From Brachyhypopomus gauderio (taxonomy: Eukaryota > Chordata > Actinopteri > Gymnotiformes > Hypopomidae): a stretch of DNA of 64,000 bases. Location of the stretch: NCBI RefSeq assembly GCF_052324685.1, contig NC_135222.1:8877373-8941372 (forward strand). Direction: 5' to 3'. The notes beneath the pieces were generated by a model. That model made no database searches, was not told the origin of the DNA, and worked only from the letters and a program-made list of their open reading frames with translations. The position numbers were made by a program, and so were the translations under genes. This document shows positions 22,128 to 33,872 of this stretch, piece by piece. Positions within the stretch are counted from its first letter, which is position 1. Each line of letters opens with the position of its first letter.

Positions 22128-24832
22128 TTATCCGGAGCCGGGTCGCAGAGGTAGCAGTCTGAGCAGGGAAACCCAAACCTCCCTCTCCCCAGACACCTCA
22201 GCCAGCTCCTCGGGTGGAACACCGAGATGTTCCCAGGCCAGTCGAGAGACATAGTCTCGCCAACGTGTCCTGGGTCTTCCTCGGGGCCTCCTCCCCGGGG
22301 GACATGCCTGGAACACCTCCCTAGGAAGACACCCAGGGGGCATTCGAAACAGGTGCCCAAGCCACCTCAACTGACTCCTCTCGATGTGGAGGAGCAGCGG
22401 TTCTACTCCGAGCTCCTCCCGAGTGACCGCGCTTCTCACCCTATCTCTAAGGGTGCGCCCAGCCACTCTGCGGAGGAAACTCATTTAGGCCGCTTGTATC
22501 CGCAATCTCGTTCTTTCTGTCATTACCCAAAGCTCATGACCATAGGTGAGAGTAGGAACGTAAATCGACCGGTAAATCGAGAGCTTCGCCTTTTGGCTCA
22601 GCCCCTTCTTCACCACAACGGACCGGTACAGCGACCGCATTACTGCGGAAGCTGCACCAATCCGTCTGTCGATCTCACGCTCCATTCTTCCCTCACTCGT
22701 GAACAAGATCCCGAGATACTTAAACTCCTCCACTTGAGGCAGGACTTCTCCACCCACCTGAAGGGAGCAAGCTACCCTTTTCCGGTCGAGAACCATGGCC
22801 ACGGATTTAGAGGTGCTGATTCTCATCCCAGCTGCTTCACACTCGGCTGCAAACCGCCCCAATGCATGCTGAAGGTACTGGCCCGAAGCTGCCAACAGAA
22901 CAACATCATCTGCAAATAGCAGAGATAAGATCCTGTGGCCTCCAAACAGGACTCCCTCCGGCCCTTGGCTGCGCCTTGAGATCCTGTCCATAAAAATTAT
23001 GAACAGGACCGGTGACAAGGGGCAGCCCTGACGGAGTCCAACATGCACCGGAAACAGGTCTGACTTACTGCCGGCCATGCGAACCAAACTCCTGCTCCGA
23101 TCATACAGAGACCGGACAGCCCTTAGTAGAGGACCCCCGATTCCATACTCCTGGAGCACTCCCCACAGAATACCACGAGGAACATGATCGAATGCCTTCT
23201 CCAGATCCACAAAACACATGTTGACTGGTTGGCATACTCCCATGAACCCTCGAGCACCCTATGAAGGGTATAAAGCTGGTCCAGTGTTCCATGGCCAGGA
23301 CGAAAACCGCATTGTTCCTCTTGGATCCAAGGTTCGACTATCAGCCGAACTCTCCTTTCCAGTACCCTAGAGTAGACCTTACCAGGAAGGCTAAGAAGTG
23401 TGATACCCCGATAATTGGGGCACACTCTCCGGTCCCCTTTTTTAAAAAGCGGAACCACCACCCCAGTCTGCCACTCCAGAGGAACTGTCCCAGATTGCCA
23501 TGCGATGTTGCAGAGGCATGTCAGCCAAGACAACCCCACCACATCCAGAGACTTAAGATACTCAGGACGAATCTCATCCACTCCCGCTGCCTTGCCACTG
23601 GGGAGTTTGCGAACCACCTCAGTGACTTCGGCTTGGGTAATGGACGGTTCCACCACTGAGTCGTCAGTCTCCGCTTCCTCCATGGAAGACATGACAGAGG
23701 GATTTAGGAGATCCTCAAAGTATTCCTTCCACCGTGCAACAATATCCTCAGTCGAGGTCAACAGCTCCCCACCCGCACTGTAAACAGTGTTGACAGAGTA
23801 CTGCTTATCCCTTCTGAGGTGCCGGACGGTTTGCCAGAATTTCTTTGAGGCCGACCGATAGTCCTCCTCCATGGCCTCACCAAACTCTTCCCAGCTCCGA
23901 GTTTTTGCTTCTATCACTGCCTGAGCCGCCGCACGCCTGGCCTGCTGATACCTATCAGCTGCCTCGGGAGTCCCCATGGCCAACATGGCCCGATAGGACT
24001 CCTTCTTCAGCTTGACGGCATCCCGTACTTCCGGTGTCCACCATCTGGTACGGGGATTGCTGCCGCGACAGGCACCAGTGATCTTTCGACCACAACTCAG
24101 TACAGCAGCTTCAACGATAGAGTCGGAGAACACGGTCCACTCAGACTCCATGTCCCCCAACTCCCTCGAAAGCTGGGAAAGGCTTTCCCGGAGGTGGCAG
24201 TTGTAGACCTCCCTGACAGAGTGCTCAGCCAGACGTTCCCAGCAGACCCTCACCATACGTTTGGGTCTTCCAGGTCTGTCCAGCCCCCTCCTCCACCAGC
24301 GGATCCAACTTACCACCAGGTAGTGATCAGTTGACAGCTCAGCCCCTCTCTTTACCCGAGTGTCCAAAACATAGGGCCGGAGATCAGATGAAACGACAAC
24401 AAAGTCGATTATTAACCTCCGACCTAAGGTGTCCTGGTGCCAGGTGCACTTGTGGACATCCCTATGTTCGAACATGGTGTTCGTTATGGACAAACCATGA
24501 CTAGCACAGAAGTCCAATAACAAAACACCACTCTGGTTCAGATCGGGGAGGCCGTTCCTCCCAATCACGCCCCTCCAGGTGTCACTGTCATTGCCCACGT
24601 GAGCGTTGAAGTCCCCCAGTAGAACAATGGAGTCCCCCATTGGAGCACTTTTCAGTACCCCTCCCAGGGACTCCAAGAAGGCTGAATACTCTGTGCTGCT
24701 ATTTGGTCCATAGGCACAAACAACAGCCAGAGCCCTGCTCCCAACCCGAAGGCGAAGACAGGCAACCCTCTCGTTCACCGGGGTGAACTCCAACACATAA
24801 CGACTAAGCTGGGGAGCTATGAGAATGCCCAA
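22128..24832 (-). pseudogene. Rex3-like LINE endonuclease/reverse transcriptase ORF (disabled)
   Basis: The APE-type endonuclease part is at 24832 to about 24270 ([24 protein letters not shown]). Reverse transcriptase follows, with [56 protein letters not shown] and the catalytic FADDVVL. The C-terminal arm reads LRWLGHLFRMPPG and RPRGRPRTRWRDYV. Two lesions separate it into three readings: a frameshift between about 23123 and 23243, and an in-frame stop at 22485-22487. Apart from these it is well preserved, so it is a young but dead copy. Confidence 0.92.
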
Positions 24833-25894
24833 CCTGGCCTGGCTCCAGGGTGGGGCCCCGGCTGCGCCATACCGGGCGACGTCACTGGTCTTTTATTGAT
24901 GTCGTTGTTCATAGGGGGTCTTTGTGAACTGCTCTTAGTCTGGCTTGTCACCTAGGACCTGTTTGTCATGGGAGACCCTACCAGGGGACGCAATGCCCCA
25001 GGCAACATAGCCCCCAGGATCATTCAAGCACACAAACCCCTCCACCACTGTAAGGTGGCAGTTCAAGGAGGGGTGCCCTACCTCATAACTCCCTATTCAG
25101 ATGCTGCACCTGGACCAGAGACTCGCTACAATCAAGCCCACAGCAAAACCAGGGCAAGAATTGAAATGACCCTAGGAATCCACAAGGCCAGGGTCCAGTG
25201 CCTGAAGGGGCTCAGTTACCCCTGAGAGGGCATATGTGGTATTACACAACATTGCAACCATCCAGGAAGAGCGACAGCCTACCATCTTGGACATGCCCAC
25301 AGACGAGTAACCTTACATGCATGTGGGTGACAACAGAGATGGTAGAGTTGTCAGAGACTCCGTCTGCAATCACTGCCTTTCACACTAAATCATGCAACCC
25401 CCCCCCACCATCCACACTGTAACCTTTTTAATATCCTACATTACAGTCAAATTCAGTTATGTTTCATTATTTCATATTTCCTGTAAATAAATATAGTTAA
25501 GAATATATATTAAGAAAAAGATATAGTTATGTACAGCCATACCACTTTATACTATATTCTTCATTTTTATCTGATTCCATGTGTTTCACACCCCTTGAAT
25601 TAGACCCGAATTAGTAAGTGTTCAGTTAAAAATAATTTTAGAAACTCAATACAGTATTATAATTTATATATATATACACACAAACACACTACACACACAC
25701 ACTACCGTTCAAAAGTTTGGGGTCACCTAGACAATTTTGTGTTTTCCCTGAAATCTCATACTTTTATTTATCAAATGAGTTGCAAAATGAATAGAAATAT
25801 AGTCCAGACACTGACAAGGTAGAAATAATGTTTTTTTTTTATTTGAAATAATTTTCTACTTTAAACTTTGCTTTTGTCAAAGAATGCTCCCTTA

Positions 25895-26256
25895 AGCTGG
25901 GCGTACACTGTGCAATTTTTGGCCCATTTTCAGCCGATTTTTCACTCGTGCGACTATTTTTCGATCGGGCCGAGTTTCGGCTCAATCGCGTGTCGTGCAT
26001 CGTATAGTTTACACAGGTAAACGAGGAGCGATTCACACCTCACGACCAACTCCCGATCAGAAATCGCAGCGTCGCAAGAATATCAAACATGTTTGAAATT
26101 CAAATCGCTCCTCGTGAGATCGCATGAGAGCGTCGGGTCGTATAGTGTGAGTATATGAATCGTGAGCTGTGAATTTTTAAACCCTGCGATTTAGTTGTAC
26201 AGTTTGAGCTGGAGCTGAGTACACGATTTAAAATATCGTACAGTGTACGCCCAGCT
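25895..26256. mobile_element. PIF/Harbinger MITE in Tc1, 362 bp, TSD TTA
   Basis: The ends AGCTGGGCGTACACTG and CAGTGTACGCCCAGCT are perfect inverted repeats. TTA flanks both sides (25892-25894 and 26257-26259). Excising it restores the Tc1 text CTCCCTTAGCAGCAATTAC. The interior is nearly palindromic (CGATCGGG..., AAATCGC...), as in MITEs. Confidence 0.93.
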
Positions 26257-26328
26257 TTAGCAGCAATTACAGCATTGCAGACTTTTGGCATTCTAGCTGT
26301 TAATTTGCTGAGGTAATCTGGAGAAATG

Positions 26329-26888
26329 TCACCCCATGCTTCCAGAAGCCGCTCCCACAAGTTTGATTGGGCACTTTTTTCGTACCATACGGTCAAGCTG
26401 CTCCCACAACAGCTCAATGGGGTTGAGATCTGGTGACTGCGCTGGCCACTCCATTACCGATAAAACACCAGCTGCCTGCTTCTTCTCTAAATAGTTTGTG
26501 CATAATTTGGAGGTGCTTTGGGTCATTGTCCTGTTGCCACTCTGCCCTGAAGGCCAGCATCCCGGAGTCGCCTCTTCACTGTAGCTGTTGACACTGGCGT
26601 TTTGCAGGTACTATTTAATGAAGCTGCCAGTTGAGGACCTGTGAGGCGTCGATTTATCAAACCTGAGACTCTAATGTACTTGTCTTCTTGCTCAGTTGTG
26701 CAGCGGGGCCTTCCACTTCTCCTTCTACTCTGGTTAGAGCCTGTCTGTGCTCTCCTCTGAAGGGAGTTGTACACACCATTGTAGGAAATCTTCAGTTTCT
26801 TGGCAATGTCTCGCATGGAATAGCCTTCATTTCTCAGAACAAGAATAGACTGTCGAGTTTCAATTGAAAGTTGTCTTTTTCTGGCCAT
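26329..26888 (-). pseudogene. Tc1 transposase remnant
   Basis: The start codon at 26886-26888 opens the paired-like DNA-binding domain: RKRQLSIETRQSILVLRNEG, MRDIAKKLKISYNGVYNSLQ and the GRPR hook (SGRPRCTTEQEDK). After about 120 residues the reading jumps to the end of the catalytic domain (WPAQSPDLNPIELLWEQLDR, containing the final acidic residue region). The middle of the DDE domain is missing, so the enzyme is dead. Confidence 0.88.
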
Positions 26889-27290
26889 TTTGTGAGTTTA
26901 ATCGAACCAACAATTGTAATGCTCCAGATTCTCAACTAGCTTAAAAGGAAGGTCAGTTTTATAGCTTCTCTAAACAGCAAAACTGTTTTCAGCTGTGCTA
27001 ACCTACTTGCACAAGGGTTTTCAAAATATCCAATAGCCTCCTTACACAGTTAGCAAACACAATGTACCATTAGAACACTGGAGTGATGGTTGTTGGAAAT
27101 GGGTCTCCATACATCTATGTAGATATTGCATTAAAAACCAGATGTTTACAGCTAGAATAGTCATTTACCACATTAACAATGTATAGAGTGTATTTTGATG
27201 CATTTATTGTTAGCTAAATTGAAAAAAAAAACAGAGCTTTTCTTTCAAAAATAAGAACATTTCTAAGTGACCCCAAACTTTTGAACGGTA

Positions 27291-27291
<1 letters not shown>

Positions 27292-27348
<57 letters not shown>
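27292..27348. repeat. (TA)n microsatellite at Tc1 right flank
   Basis: About 28 TA dinucleotides. TA is the Tc1 target, so the element may have landed in the repeat. Confidence 0.9.
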
Positions 27349-27351
<3 letters not shown>

Positions 27352-27582
27352 CGCACTAAATATAAAAATATAATTTTCACTCACACATTAACTGTTGGCA
27401 ATTTTTTTGACATGCTGACTGCCTTTCTCTAGCAGCTGCCGCAGTATTACATTTACACTTAATATCTAAATATTCTGCATACGCAGTCATTAATACTTCG
27501 AGCACACAGCAGTTACTTCCTCAATCTAAAGCAGAAGTATTTTCTTAAAGGAAAGAATAAAGATTGATCGAGCGTATGCAAG

Positions 27583-27653
27583 ATGGAACGGAGTCCGTAC
27601 GTTTCTACAGAAGAGGTTTTAAAAACGCCTCAGGCATTAACAGAGATTCAGAG
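27583..27653 (+). CDS. Orphan first-exon-like segment (unidentified)
   Basis: ATG at 27583 opens 23 codons (MERSPYVSTEEVLKTPQALT, then EIQ) ending at a strong donor GAG|GTAAGT. The codons look non-random, and the segment sits just outside the TE tower. I do not recognise the protein. A candidate acceptor, TTTATTTCAG before 28055, is followed by only a 14-base segment. No continuation could be assigned, so it may be a relic or a displaced exon. Confidence 0.3.
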
Positions 27654-27814
27654 GTAAGTGCTTTGTAATCTTAAGTATGTTTTTGTTTAGAGACAAATTT
27701 ATGAAAACATGCTTAAACAGAAAAAAATGCCCATAAACCTCAGATGATTAATACGTGACTGCAACGTCATGTTGATAGTTAAAGCTAGCTAGCTAGCTTA
27801 CAGTGTTAATTTAA

Positions 27815-27875
27815 TAGCTGTGGAAGCTAGCAAACTAGCGTTACATCTCATTGCTAGTTGCTAGCTTCCATAGCT
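27815..27875. repeat. Imperfect inverted repeat around TAGC motifs
   Basis: TAGCTGTGGAAGCTAGCAA pairs with TTGCTAGCTTCCATAGCT downstream. It is a small fold-back with no target duplication seen. Confidence 0.5.
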
Positions 27876-28614
27876 GGCTGTTTTACCTTCTCATTGAAGA
27901 TGTACAACGGATTTGACAGGATATTGAAATTAGTAGGATTTTTGATCAACCAGTTACCTGACAGGATTTGTTTATTAGCCTGTTACTTCACGTGATTTTT
28001 CATTTAGCGTGATTCTGATGTTGGCCAATTACGTTGACTGACCGTTTATTTCAGAAAAAGGACGCCAGGTAAAACATTTATCGAATTTAGACAATGATGT
28101 GATGGACGGATTAGACTAGATTTACAGAAGGCACGATTGCCTAATCTTAGCGCCGCCAACTAAAAATGTGTGAGCTGAGCTGAAGATGAAAGTTCAACAG
28201 CGAGGCCCACAGACTGAAAGAGATTTTGTATTTATGTATGGGTTTAATGGCTATGTTCACATCAGCTAAATGCTGGGTGCTAAGTGAGTAAAATGCCTAC
28301 CAGAAAATAGTTGCTCTGTGGTTGAAAAGCAAAATGAAACTTTTATTAAGTATTTGAGCCTAAAATGGATCCTGAATTACTGGTGGCCATAGAGAAACAA
28401 CACAGTCCTCACCAGCACCGTGACCTGGATTGAACGTTAACCTCAACTGTCCCCCTGTCCAGGTTGCTGACTCTGAGGCTGTGTGGTATCACTACGGTGT
28501 TCCAGATGTGGGTCATTCTGCAGTGGAGCAGAAGGGGAGACAGGACTGTGTGTGAGAGAGGGAGAGTGAGGAGGTGTGACGTTCGCTTGGAGTGAGATTT
28601 TAACCTGGAGCCGG
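27876..28614. other. Spacer without recognised genes
   Basis: No convincing exon or element end. There is a short reading from ATG 28364 (MDPELLVAIEKQHSPHQHRD) without a recognisable family. Confidence 0.35.
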
Positions 28615-28857
28615 TGGCGAGTGTATTTTGTTGAGCGGGGGGGCGAACGTAAAATGGACACAGATTCAGTGTTATATCGCCGGTGGATGGCGCCAGAGCT
28701 AGCGAACTAGTAACGTATTGAATCATATATGTGGATCTGAGGTAAATAAACTGGATATTTTTTTTCGGCGTGAGATATCGGAAGTGTGGCGTGAGAGCGT
28801 GTGAAAACGGTCAAATGCGTGTGTCTCACGCTCAATGCGTGAGAGTTGGCAACCCTG
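28615..28857 (-). mobile_element. Truncated copy of the 11383 hAT family
   Basis: On the - strand it starts CAGGGTTGCCAACTCTCACG and continues AGACACACGCATTTGACCG. It parallels the 11383-11654 element for about 120 bp and shares the GTTCGCC...CCGCTCAACAA interior. The other end and the target duplication are missing. Confidence 0.7.
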
Positions 28858-29487
28858 GAGAGAGTAGAGGTAACATTTAAACACAAATAACCATTCTGTA
28901 GAGTAAACAAAATTTAGAGCCAAAACATTGTGTTTTCTGTTTTCTCGACTGGCATTATTCACTTTCCTCAGTATCAATATTTGCTGCCATTTAAGTGCTT
29001 CTGAACCACATGACCTATCTAGAACACTAAGCACTAGCAATAATACAGTAAAGTGTAAACTGTTGACCTCATAGCCCCAGAGTGTCAAACTTATGGATGG
29101 TGTGGAGCTGATCCTAAATCTGCCCTCTTCTGGATATGTCTGTGGGACATTCTCCTGATTTTGTTCCCGGTTTCCCTGACACGGTCCCATTCTTGCTGCA
29201 TTGCCAGTACTGCTTTTGACCGGGGAAGCTTTACAGGCCCCAGCTTCCCCTGGCCACAGGGCTTCTTGCATGACGTGTCTCCTAATATTTAAGAAAAACA
29301 CTAATTAATACAATGGTTTCTGTGCTGCAACCCAGAGTAAACATGTTTAACTTACTACAGCCTGTTTAGAAAAGTAAAAAGCTTATATGTCAAATTTCAA
29401 TGTAGAAATGTAAAAGATTAACATGTCTATCGTGATTTTGTTGGCACCTTGGCAGTGGGCAACTTCAGCACGTTTGTGCCGTTGTTT

Positions 29488-31660
29488 TCAGGCACCTTCC
29501 TCACAGCCAACACACTGTTGTATCCACTCGTGTTTCAAAGCCTCCTCTGGGGTAAGACGCTCAGTGGGATCCCACCTACAGGGGGCAGTGGATAATGAAA
29601 AGCACACATCCACCATTGGCTTTGATAGACCTTTCGCAGAAAACAAGAATTGTAATGTTCAGGCTGTGGCAAACTGATCAGAGATTACATACGTGAGGCA
29701 GCGCCTGATGAAGTCCAGGAACATGTGGCTTTTGATCTTCAGGACACTGGCCAGACTTACAGAACCAGGGCGCCTGACTCTGCCTTCTCTATTTATTATG
29801 TGCTTTGGCTTTCCTGAAGAGTCTTCCAACATACAAAAACATTTTCAGAACCACTTACTTAAAAAAGACAGAGACATTGAAAATGTTGCTTCTTAAAGAG
29901 AGTTCTCACCAAAGAACCGTTTTGCTTTGGATCCAGACTGGAGAACATTGGATGGTTACATTCCAAGAACCTGAAAATAAATGAATAAAATATCTATCAG
30001 CACTGCAAGATTCAAGTTCTTATTTAGAATTTAAACTGCACATCTAAAATAATGGTGTGCTTTTACCTCCTCTATGCAGGAAAATGTCAGCCACACTGTT
30101 TCCAGTGAACAGTTGCACATCTGTGAACAGCTCAGCTAGGGTCCAACCCAGACTCCACATATCAAAGAAGCTTTTATAAAACTGACCTAGGAACATCTCT
30201 GGTGCACAAAAAGGAAATGTTCAGCTACAGAGGAAGATGGGAGAGAGAATAATGAAGTTGAAGGAGTCTACTACATATTTTATTAGACACACACAAAGAC
30301 TCAATCACACAGGAGCGTGTGTGGTTAATTTTACATACCTCTCTCACGCTCATAGCTGCTGAGTCCAAAATCAATGACCTTGATCCTGCCTTTTCCTTCC
30401 TGTGACAACAGGATATTTTCCTTGGCAGACAAAAACAACAAGTAAGTCTCTCAAATAACCAACTGCTTTGTGAGATTTGGTGCTTCTTGTACAGCTGATT
30501 AGACCCAGTGTGTAGCCCTGGCTACTTGATTTACTCTTCAAGGCCCATGAGGTGCAATCACAAGACTGCATTCATACTCACAGGCTTAATGTCATTGTGG
30601 ATTATCTTCTTCTGCTTTAGCATCTGCAGACACTTGAGCAGCTCTCGGGCATAGTGGCGCACCTCAGCCTCGCTTAAACCCTCAGACTTATTCTTGATGA
30701 CATCATAGAGGTTTGGCCTGAGCACAGACAGAAGCGCATATCAAGTAAGAGGGCAAAACTGAGGTGAGGTTCAATGCACGCAGCGCTGTGCTGCTAACCC
30801 ACTCTCCAATGAAGATCAGGAGGAAAATTAAGCTCTCCTCCTCCCAGGAGTCCCAATTTACGAACGCACCTATACGTCCATTCCATAATGCACAAATATG
30901 TACACACAAATGTGCTCACTCACCCCAGGAGCTCAAAACTGATGCAGAGGTGGTTCCGGAATCCAAAATAATCCTTCATATGAATGACATTGTAGGAGTC
31001 ATTGGGATCCTCCCTCCTCAAATCATCCAGGATCTTCAGCTCCTCATTTGAATATAGTTCTAAACTGAAAACAGGCAAAATGACAAAAAAGAAAGTCAAT
31101 GAATGTATTTCTAGTTCAGTCTCAGTTTATGAAATAAATTAGGCTTCATGAATTACTCCAGCATTTGAAGATTAGTCATGGCATGAGGTGTTAAAAACAG
31201 AATAAGATGTCTGTTTATATGTAGACCAAAATGTTGTATAACCTCAATCTGCGGCTAAGCATTTTCACAACCACCATCTCGTTGGTTTTGTGATCTAAGC
31301 ACTTGAAAACCTTTCCAAATGCTTCTCCAATGATTTACAGAATCTCATAGCGATATGCAATATGATCGCGAAGAACCTGTAAACATATCACCCAAGAAGA
31401 TTTCATGTCTAATGATCCTTAAATGATTTGGTGAAATGACGATCTGGCTATGCAACTGTTCATCAGACATGAATCAACACATAGACTATGAAATACCTTG
31501 ACATAGGTGCCCCTCTCATCATCGTATCCAAAGTTATGGGACTTTCTGTGGGATGCCTTGATTTTATGGGCATTCAGGCCCAAGTACCAGATCTCAGAGA
31601 ATCCGATGATCACCAGTTTCTCATATTTGGTTAATGAGTTCTTGAAGTAGTTCAACACCT
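29488..31660 (-). pseudogene. DYRK4-like protein kinase pseudogene with introns
   Basis: Eight exon-like segments with intact GT-AG sites run on the - strand: 31497-31660, 31243-31376, 30924-31064, 30582-30717, 30339-30420, 30067-30198, 29910-29970 (plus terminal pieces 29693-29813 and 29488-29575). They encode the DYRK signature in order: [59 protein letters not shown], the catalytic loop HNDIKP (HCDLKP in the family), IKVIDFGLSSYE, DMWSLG, and WDPTERLTPEEALKHEWI. Lesions: TAA at 31335-31337 before a degenerate glycine loop (IIGEAFGKV), TAA at 29956-29958, a probable 1-base frame change before 30067, and loss of the activation-loop YxY/APE stretch. DYRKs are dual-specificity kinases; this copy should be catalytically dead. 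The introns show it is not a processed retrocopy. Confidence 0.82.
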
Positions 31661-31928
31661 CTGGAACACACACACATAATAGAACAGTCAATGTATGAGC
31701 AGACAGTGATTGTTTCTCCATGTACCATTACTGGTAACTTAGTTGTAACTATGGATGGTAATTGTTACTGTTATTGTTACACTGATGTGGTCACATAGAA
31801 AGGACAGACAAAAAGAGATCTTGTACTATGACATTTTAAGTTCTTCCAATTCTCTCATTATCAGTTGTAAGAAAGGCAACAGTTATTAATAATCACAGGT
31901 GATTAATCCACCCTGCCTCATCCTCACA

Positions 31929-31981
31929 GAAACTCTAGGTTTTCCGTTCCAGAACCCGAGCTTAGAGAGAACCTGAGTCAG
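31929..31981 (+). repeat. 53-bp direct repeat, copy 1 (pair at 32439-32491)
   Basis: It matches 32439-32491 at 51 of 53 positions (GAAACTCTAGGTTTTCCGTT...). Copy 2 lies inside the left arm of the Harbinger element, whereas copy 1 lies about 450 bp outside it. Confidence 0.85.
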
Positions 31982-32378
31982 GGCTGGCTTCAGGGCGGGT
32001 CCTTCTGTCGCCACTAGGAGGAGCCCACGAGCCAGACCTCAGGCCAATCAGCGGTGATGGCCTGGACCTGTGTCCTGGGCTTATTAGGCAGACAGGCGCA
32101 GTGTCTCACCGCTGAGTTATCTGCCTTCTTTGTTGCCAATCTCCAGCCCTTCTCTCTCTGTTGTCACAACAAGGTGTTTCGCCACCCTGCCTTATCCTTG
32201 TTTGAGGTTATTGTTTTTGTTATTCTGTCTGTTCGAGTACTTGCCTCCTGCGCCGCTCCCTGGCCTCTCTCAAGTTTTCCTCCCACTATCATTTTTTCCT
32301 ATCCATTTGGTTTTGGTTTTTGGGAAGAGTTTTTTTTTTCTTTGCGGCGTTTGCCATCCAGCCAGTTACTTCCCCTGG
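31982..32378 (+). repeat. Unclassified dispersed repeat split by Harbinger insertion
   Basis: A GC-rich then pyrimidine-rich segment (CGCCACTAGGAGGAGCCC..., TTGGTTTTGGTTTTTGGG) looks continuous with 36278-36410 (CTTGGTTTTTCTTTGG...). It resembles the non-coding part of an LTR element, but no termini were identified. Confidence 0.35.
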
Positions 32379-32584
32379 GGGGGTATTCCAAGAAGCGGGT
32401 TGAGCAAGAAAACCGGGCAAGTTAACTCAGAATTCATGGAAACTCTAGGTTTTCCGTTCCGGAACCCGAGCTTAGAGAGAACCCGAGTCAGTTACTATAG
32501 CAACTTATGCTCTGAAGCTAACCTGCTCGCTGGCAGGTTAACTTAATCCAAACTAAGGGTTACGCTCACTTTTCTCATGCAAGC

Positions 32585-33720
32585 ATGGCGTGTCCTTTTC
32601 TCCACGATCCAGTCGATATTGAAGTGCAAATTATTCGCAGAGCTCTTCGTTGTGAAGGAGTAATTATACCCAGATTAGACGTGCTTTCATTTCCCGATGA
32701 GTTTCTTCTCTAACATTACCGGTTTTCCTCTCAGTCAATTTTATACCTAAACAATATTTTAAAGCCACACATTTCAAATATCACACATCATGGATCAGCC
32801 CTCACATCTTTGCAGACTTTATGCATTCCTCTCCGTTTCTTTGTCAATGGGTCTTTTTTGTACAATGTAGGAGACTCTGAACACACAGGCAAGGCAACTG
32901 TATGTCGGTCAGTCCGCAAAGTATGCCTAGCTTTAAAACGGTTGTTGCACAGTTTTGTGGTGTTCCCTGGGCATAAGACTGAACATTAAAGAGAAATTCT
33001 ACAGAATTGCAGGTTTGTCTTTATTAACAAAGATTACAAAATTCACACAAATGGGAAGTGAAAGATAAATAGCTCTGCAAAATTCAATATATTAGAATTC
33101 CCATGAGTCATTGGATGCATAGATGGAACCCACATTCCAATTAAAGCACCTGCCAAAAATGAAGGGGATTATGTAAACAGAAAATCCTTCCACGGCATTA
33201 ATATACAGGTACTGATAATACATTTACTACTTAAAAAATAATAATTAAGGACTAATATTGAATACATTACATAAACTAATTTTCTCCTCCATTAAAATCA
33301 TATGTGATGCTACCAACATATTACTAATGTTGAAGCCAAATGGCCAGGCTCTGTGCATGATGCAAGGATTTTTCGAGAGTCTGCACTCTACAGTAAATTT
33401 GATCAGGGTAAGCTTGTGGCACTTTAGCTATGGGTGTGGTTCACATTTAGTGTATTGTTACATTGTTTCAGTTTTAAACCACTGCACCCTCTGTGTGCTT
33501 ACAGGACAATATGACTGCATCCTCCTTGCAGACAGAGGGTATCCCTGCCTGCCATATCTGATGACGCCATACCCTGACCCTCAACCTGGCCCTCTGCAGA
33601 ACAAGAGCAAGGGTTGAAATGACAATGGGGATCCTCAAGGCCAGGTTTAAGTGCCTGCGGGGGCTGAGGGTCACCCCAGAGAGGGCATGTGATATTATAA
33701 ATGATGAGGAGGAACCTCAT
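32585..33720 (+). pseudogene. HARBI1-like (DDE_Tnp_4) transposase pseudogene
   Basis: ATG at 32585 starts MACPFLHDPVDIEVQIIRRA, a typical Harbinger transposase N-terminus. The reading stops at TAA 32711-32713. Downstream pieces read TGKATVCRSVRKVCLALKR, ILLADRGYPCLPYLMTPYPD and ARFKCLRGLRVTPERACDI. These match the catalytic core and C-terminal region of the family. An intron-like AT-rich stretch and several stops separate the pieces, so it encodes no intact enzyme. Confidence 0.8.
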
Positions 33721-33872
33721 GTAGATTTACCCCAACACAGAAATGGTCAAATTGTCAGAAATGCAATCTGTAATCACTATTTCGCTGATTGATTTCCCAG
33801 CCCTCTCCTCACCCCCAGTTTCCTTCCCCATCTGCTCTTTACAATATAAACCGAGGACAATTTAAATTGTGT

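Larger units (their letters stand above)
21606..25073 (-). mobile_element. Rex3-like (RTE clade) LINE, 5' truncated, 11-bp TSD
   Basis: An exact 11-bp duplication TGCCCTACCTC flanks it (21595-21605 and 25074-25084). The 3' end on the - strand is GGATAAGCGGTAGATAATGG followed by (ATGG)n, the typical Rex3 tail. The 5' end begins CCCCTCCTTGAACTGCCACC. It lacks the N-terminal part of the endonuclease, as is usual for truncated copies. A 490-bp Harbinger MITE interrupts the 3' UTR. The net LINE length is about 2.98 kb. Confidence 0.93.
25702..27291 (-). mobile_element. Tc1/mariner element with nested MITE
   Basis: Perfect inverted ends CTACCGTTCAAAAGTTTGGGG lie at 25702 and 27291. The right end is followed by the TA of a long (TA)n tract; the left flank reads CA rather than TA. 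The net length without the MITE is 1228 bp. It carries a degenerate transposase on the - strand. Confidence 0.92.
21361..27505 (+). mobile_element. Second Harbinger fragment, interrupted by Rex3-like LINE and Tc1
   Basis: Three pieces (21361-21605, 25085-25690, 27350-27505) line up with the transposase C-terminal region and the following non-coding part of other Harbinger copies here. The transposase reading resumes across the LINE insertion with LITPYSDAAPG and then TRARIEMTLGIHKARVQCLKG, a HARBI1/DDE_Tnp_4 signature. Both element ends are missing. It lies head to tail after the 19950-21283 fragment. Confidence 0.7.

Noticed and set aside
22227..22919. 230-codon + strand ORF
   Set aside because: Antisense shadow of the Rex3-like reverse transcriptase.
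28443..28661. Possible left end of the 28857 hAT copy at CAGGTTGCTGACTCTGAGG
   Set aside because: It resembles the terminal repeat only loosely, and the 8-bp flanks (CCCCTGTC versus GAGAGAGT) do not match.
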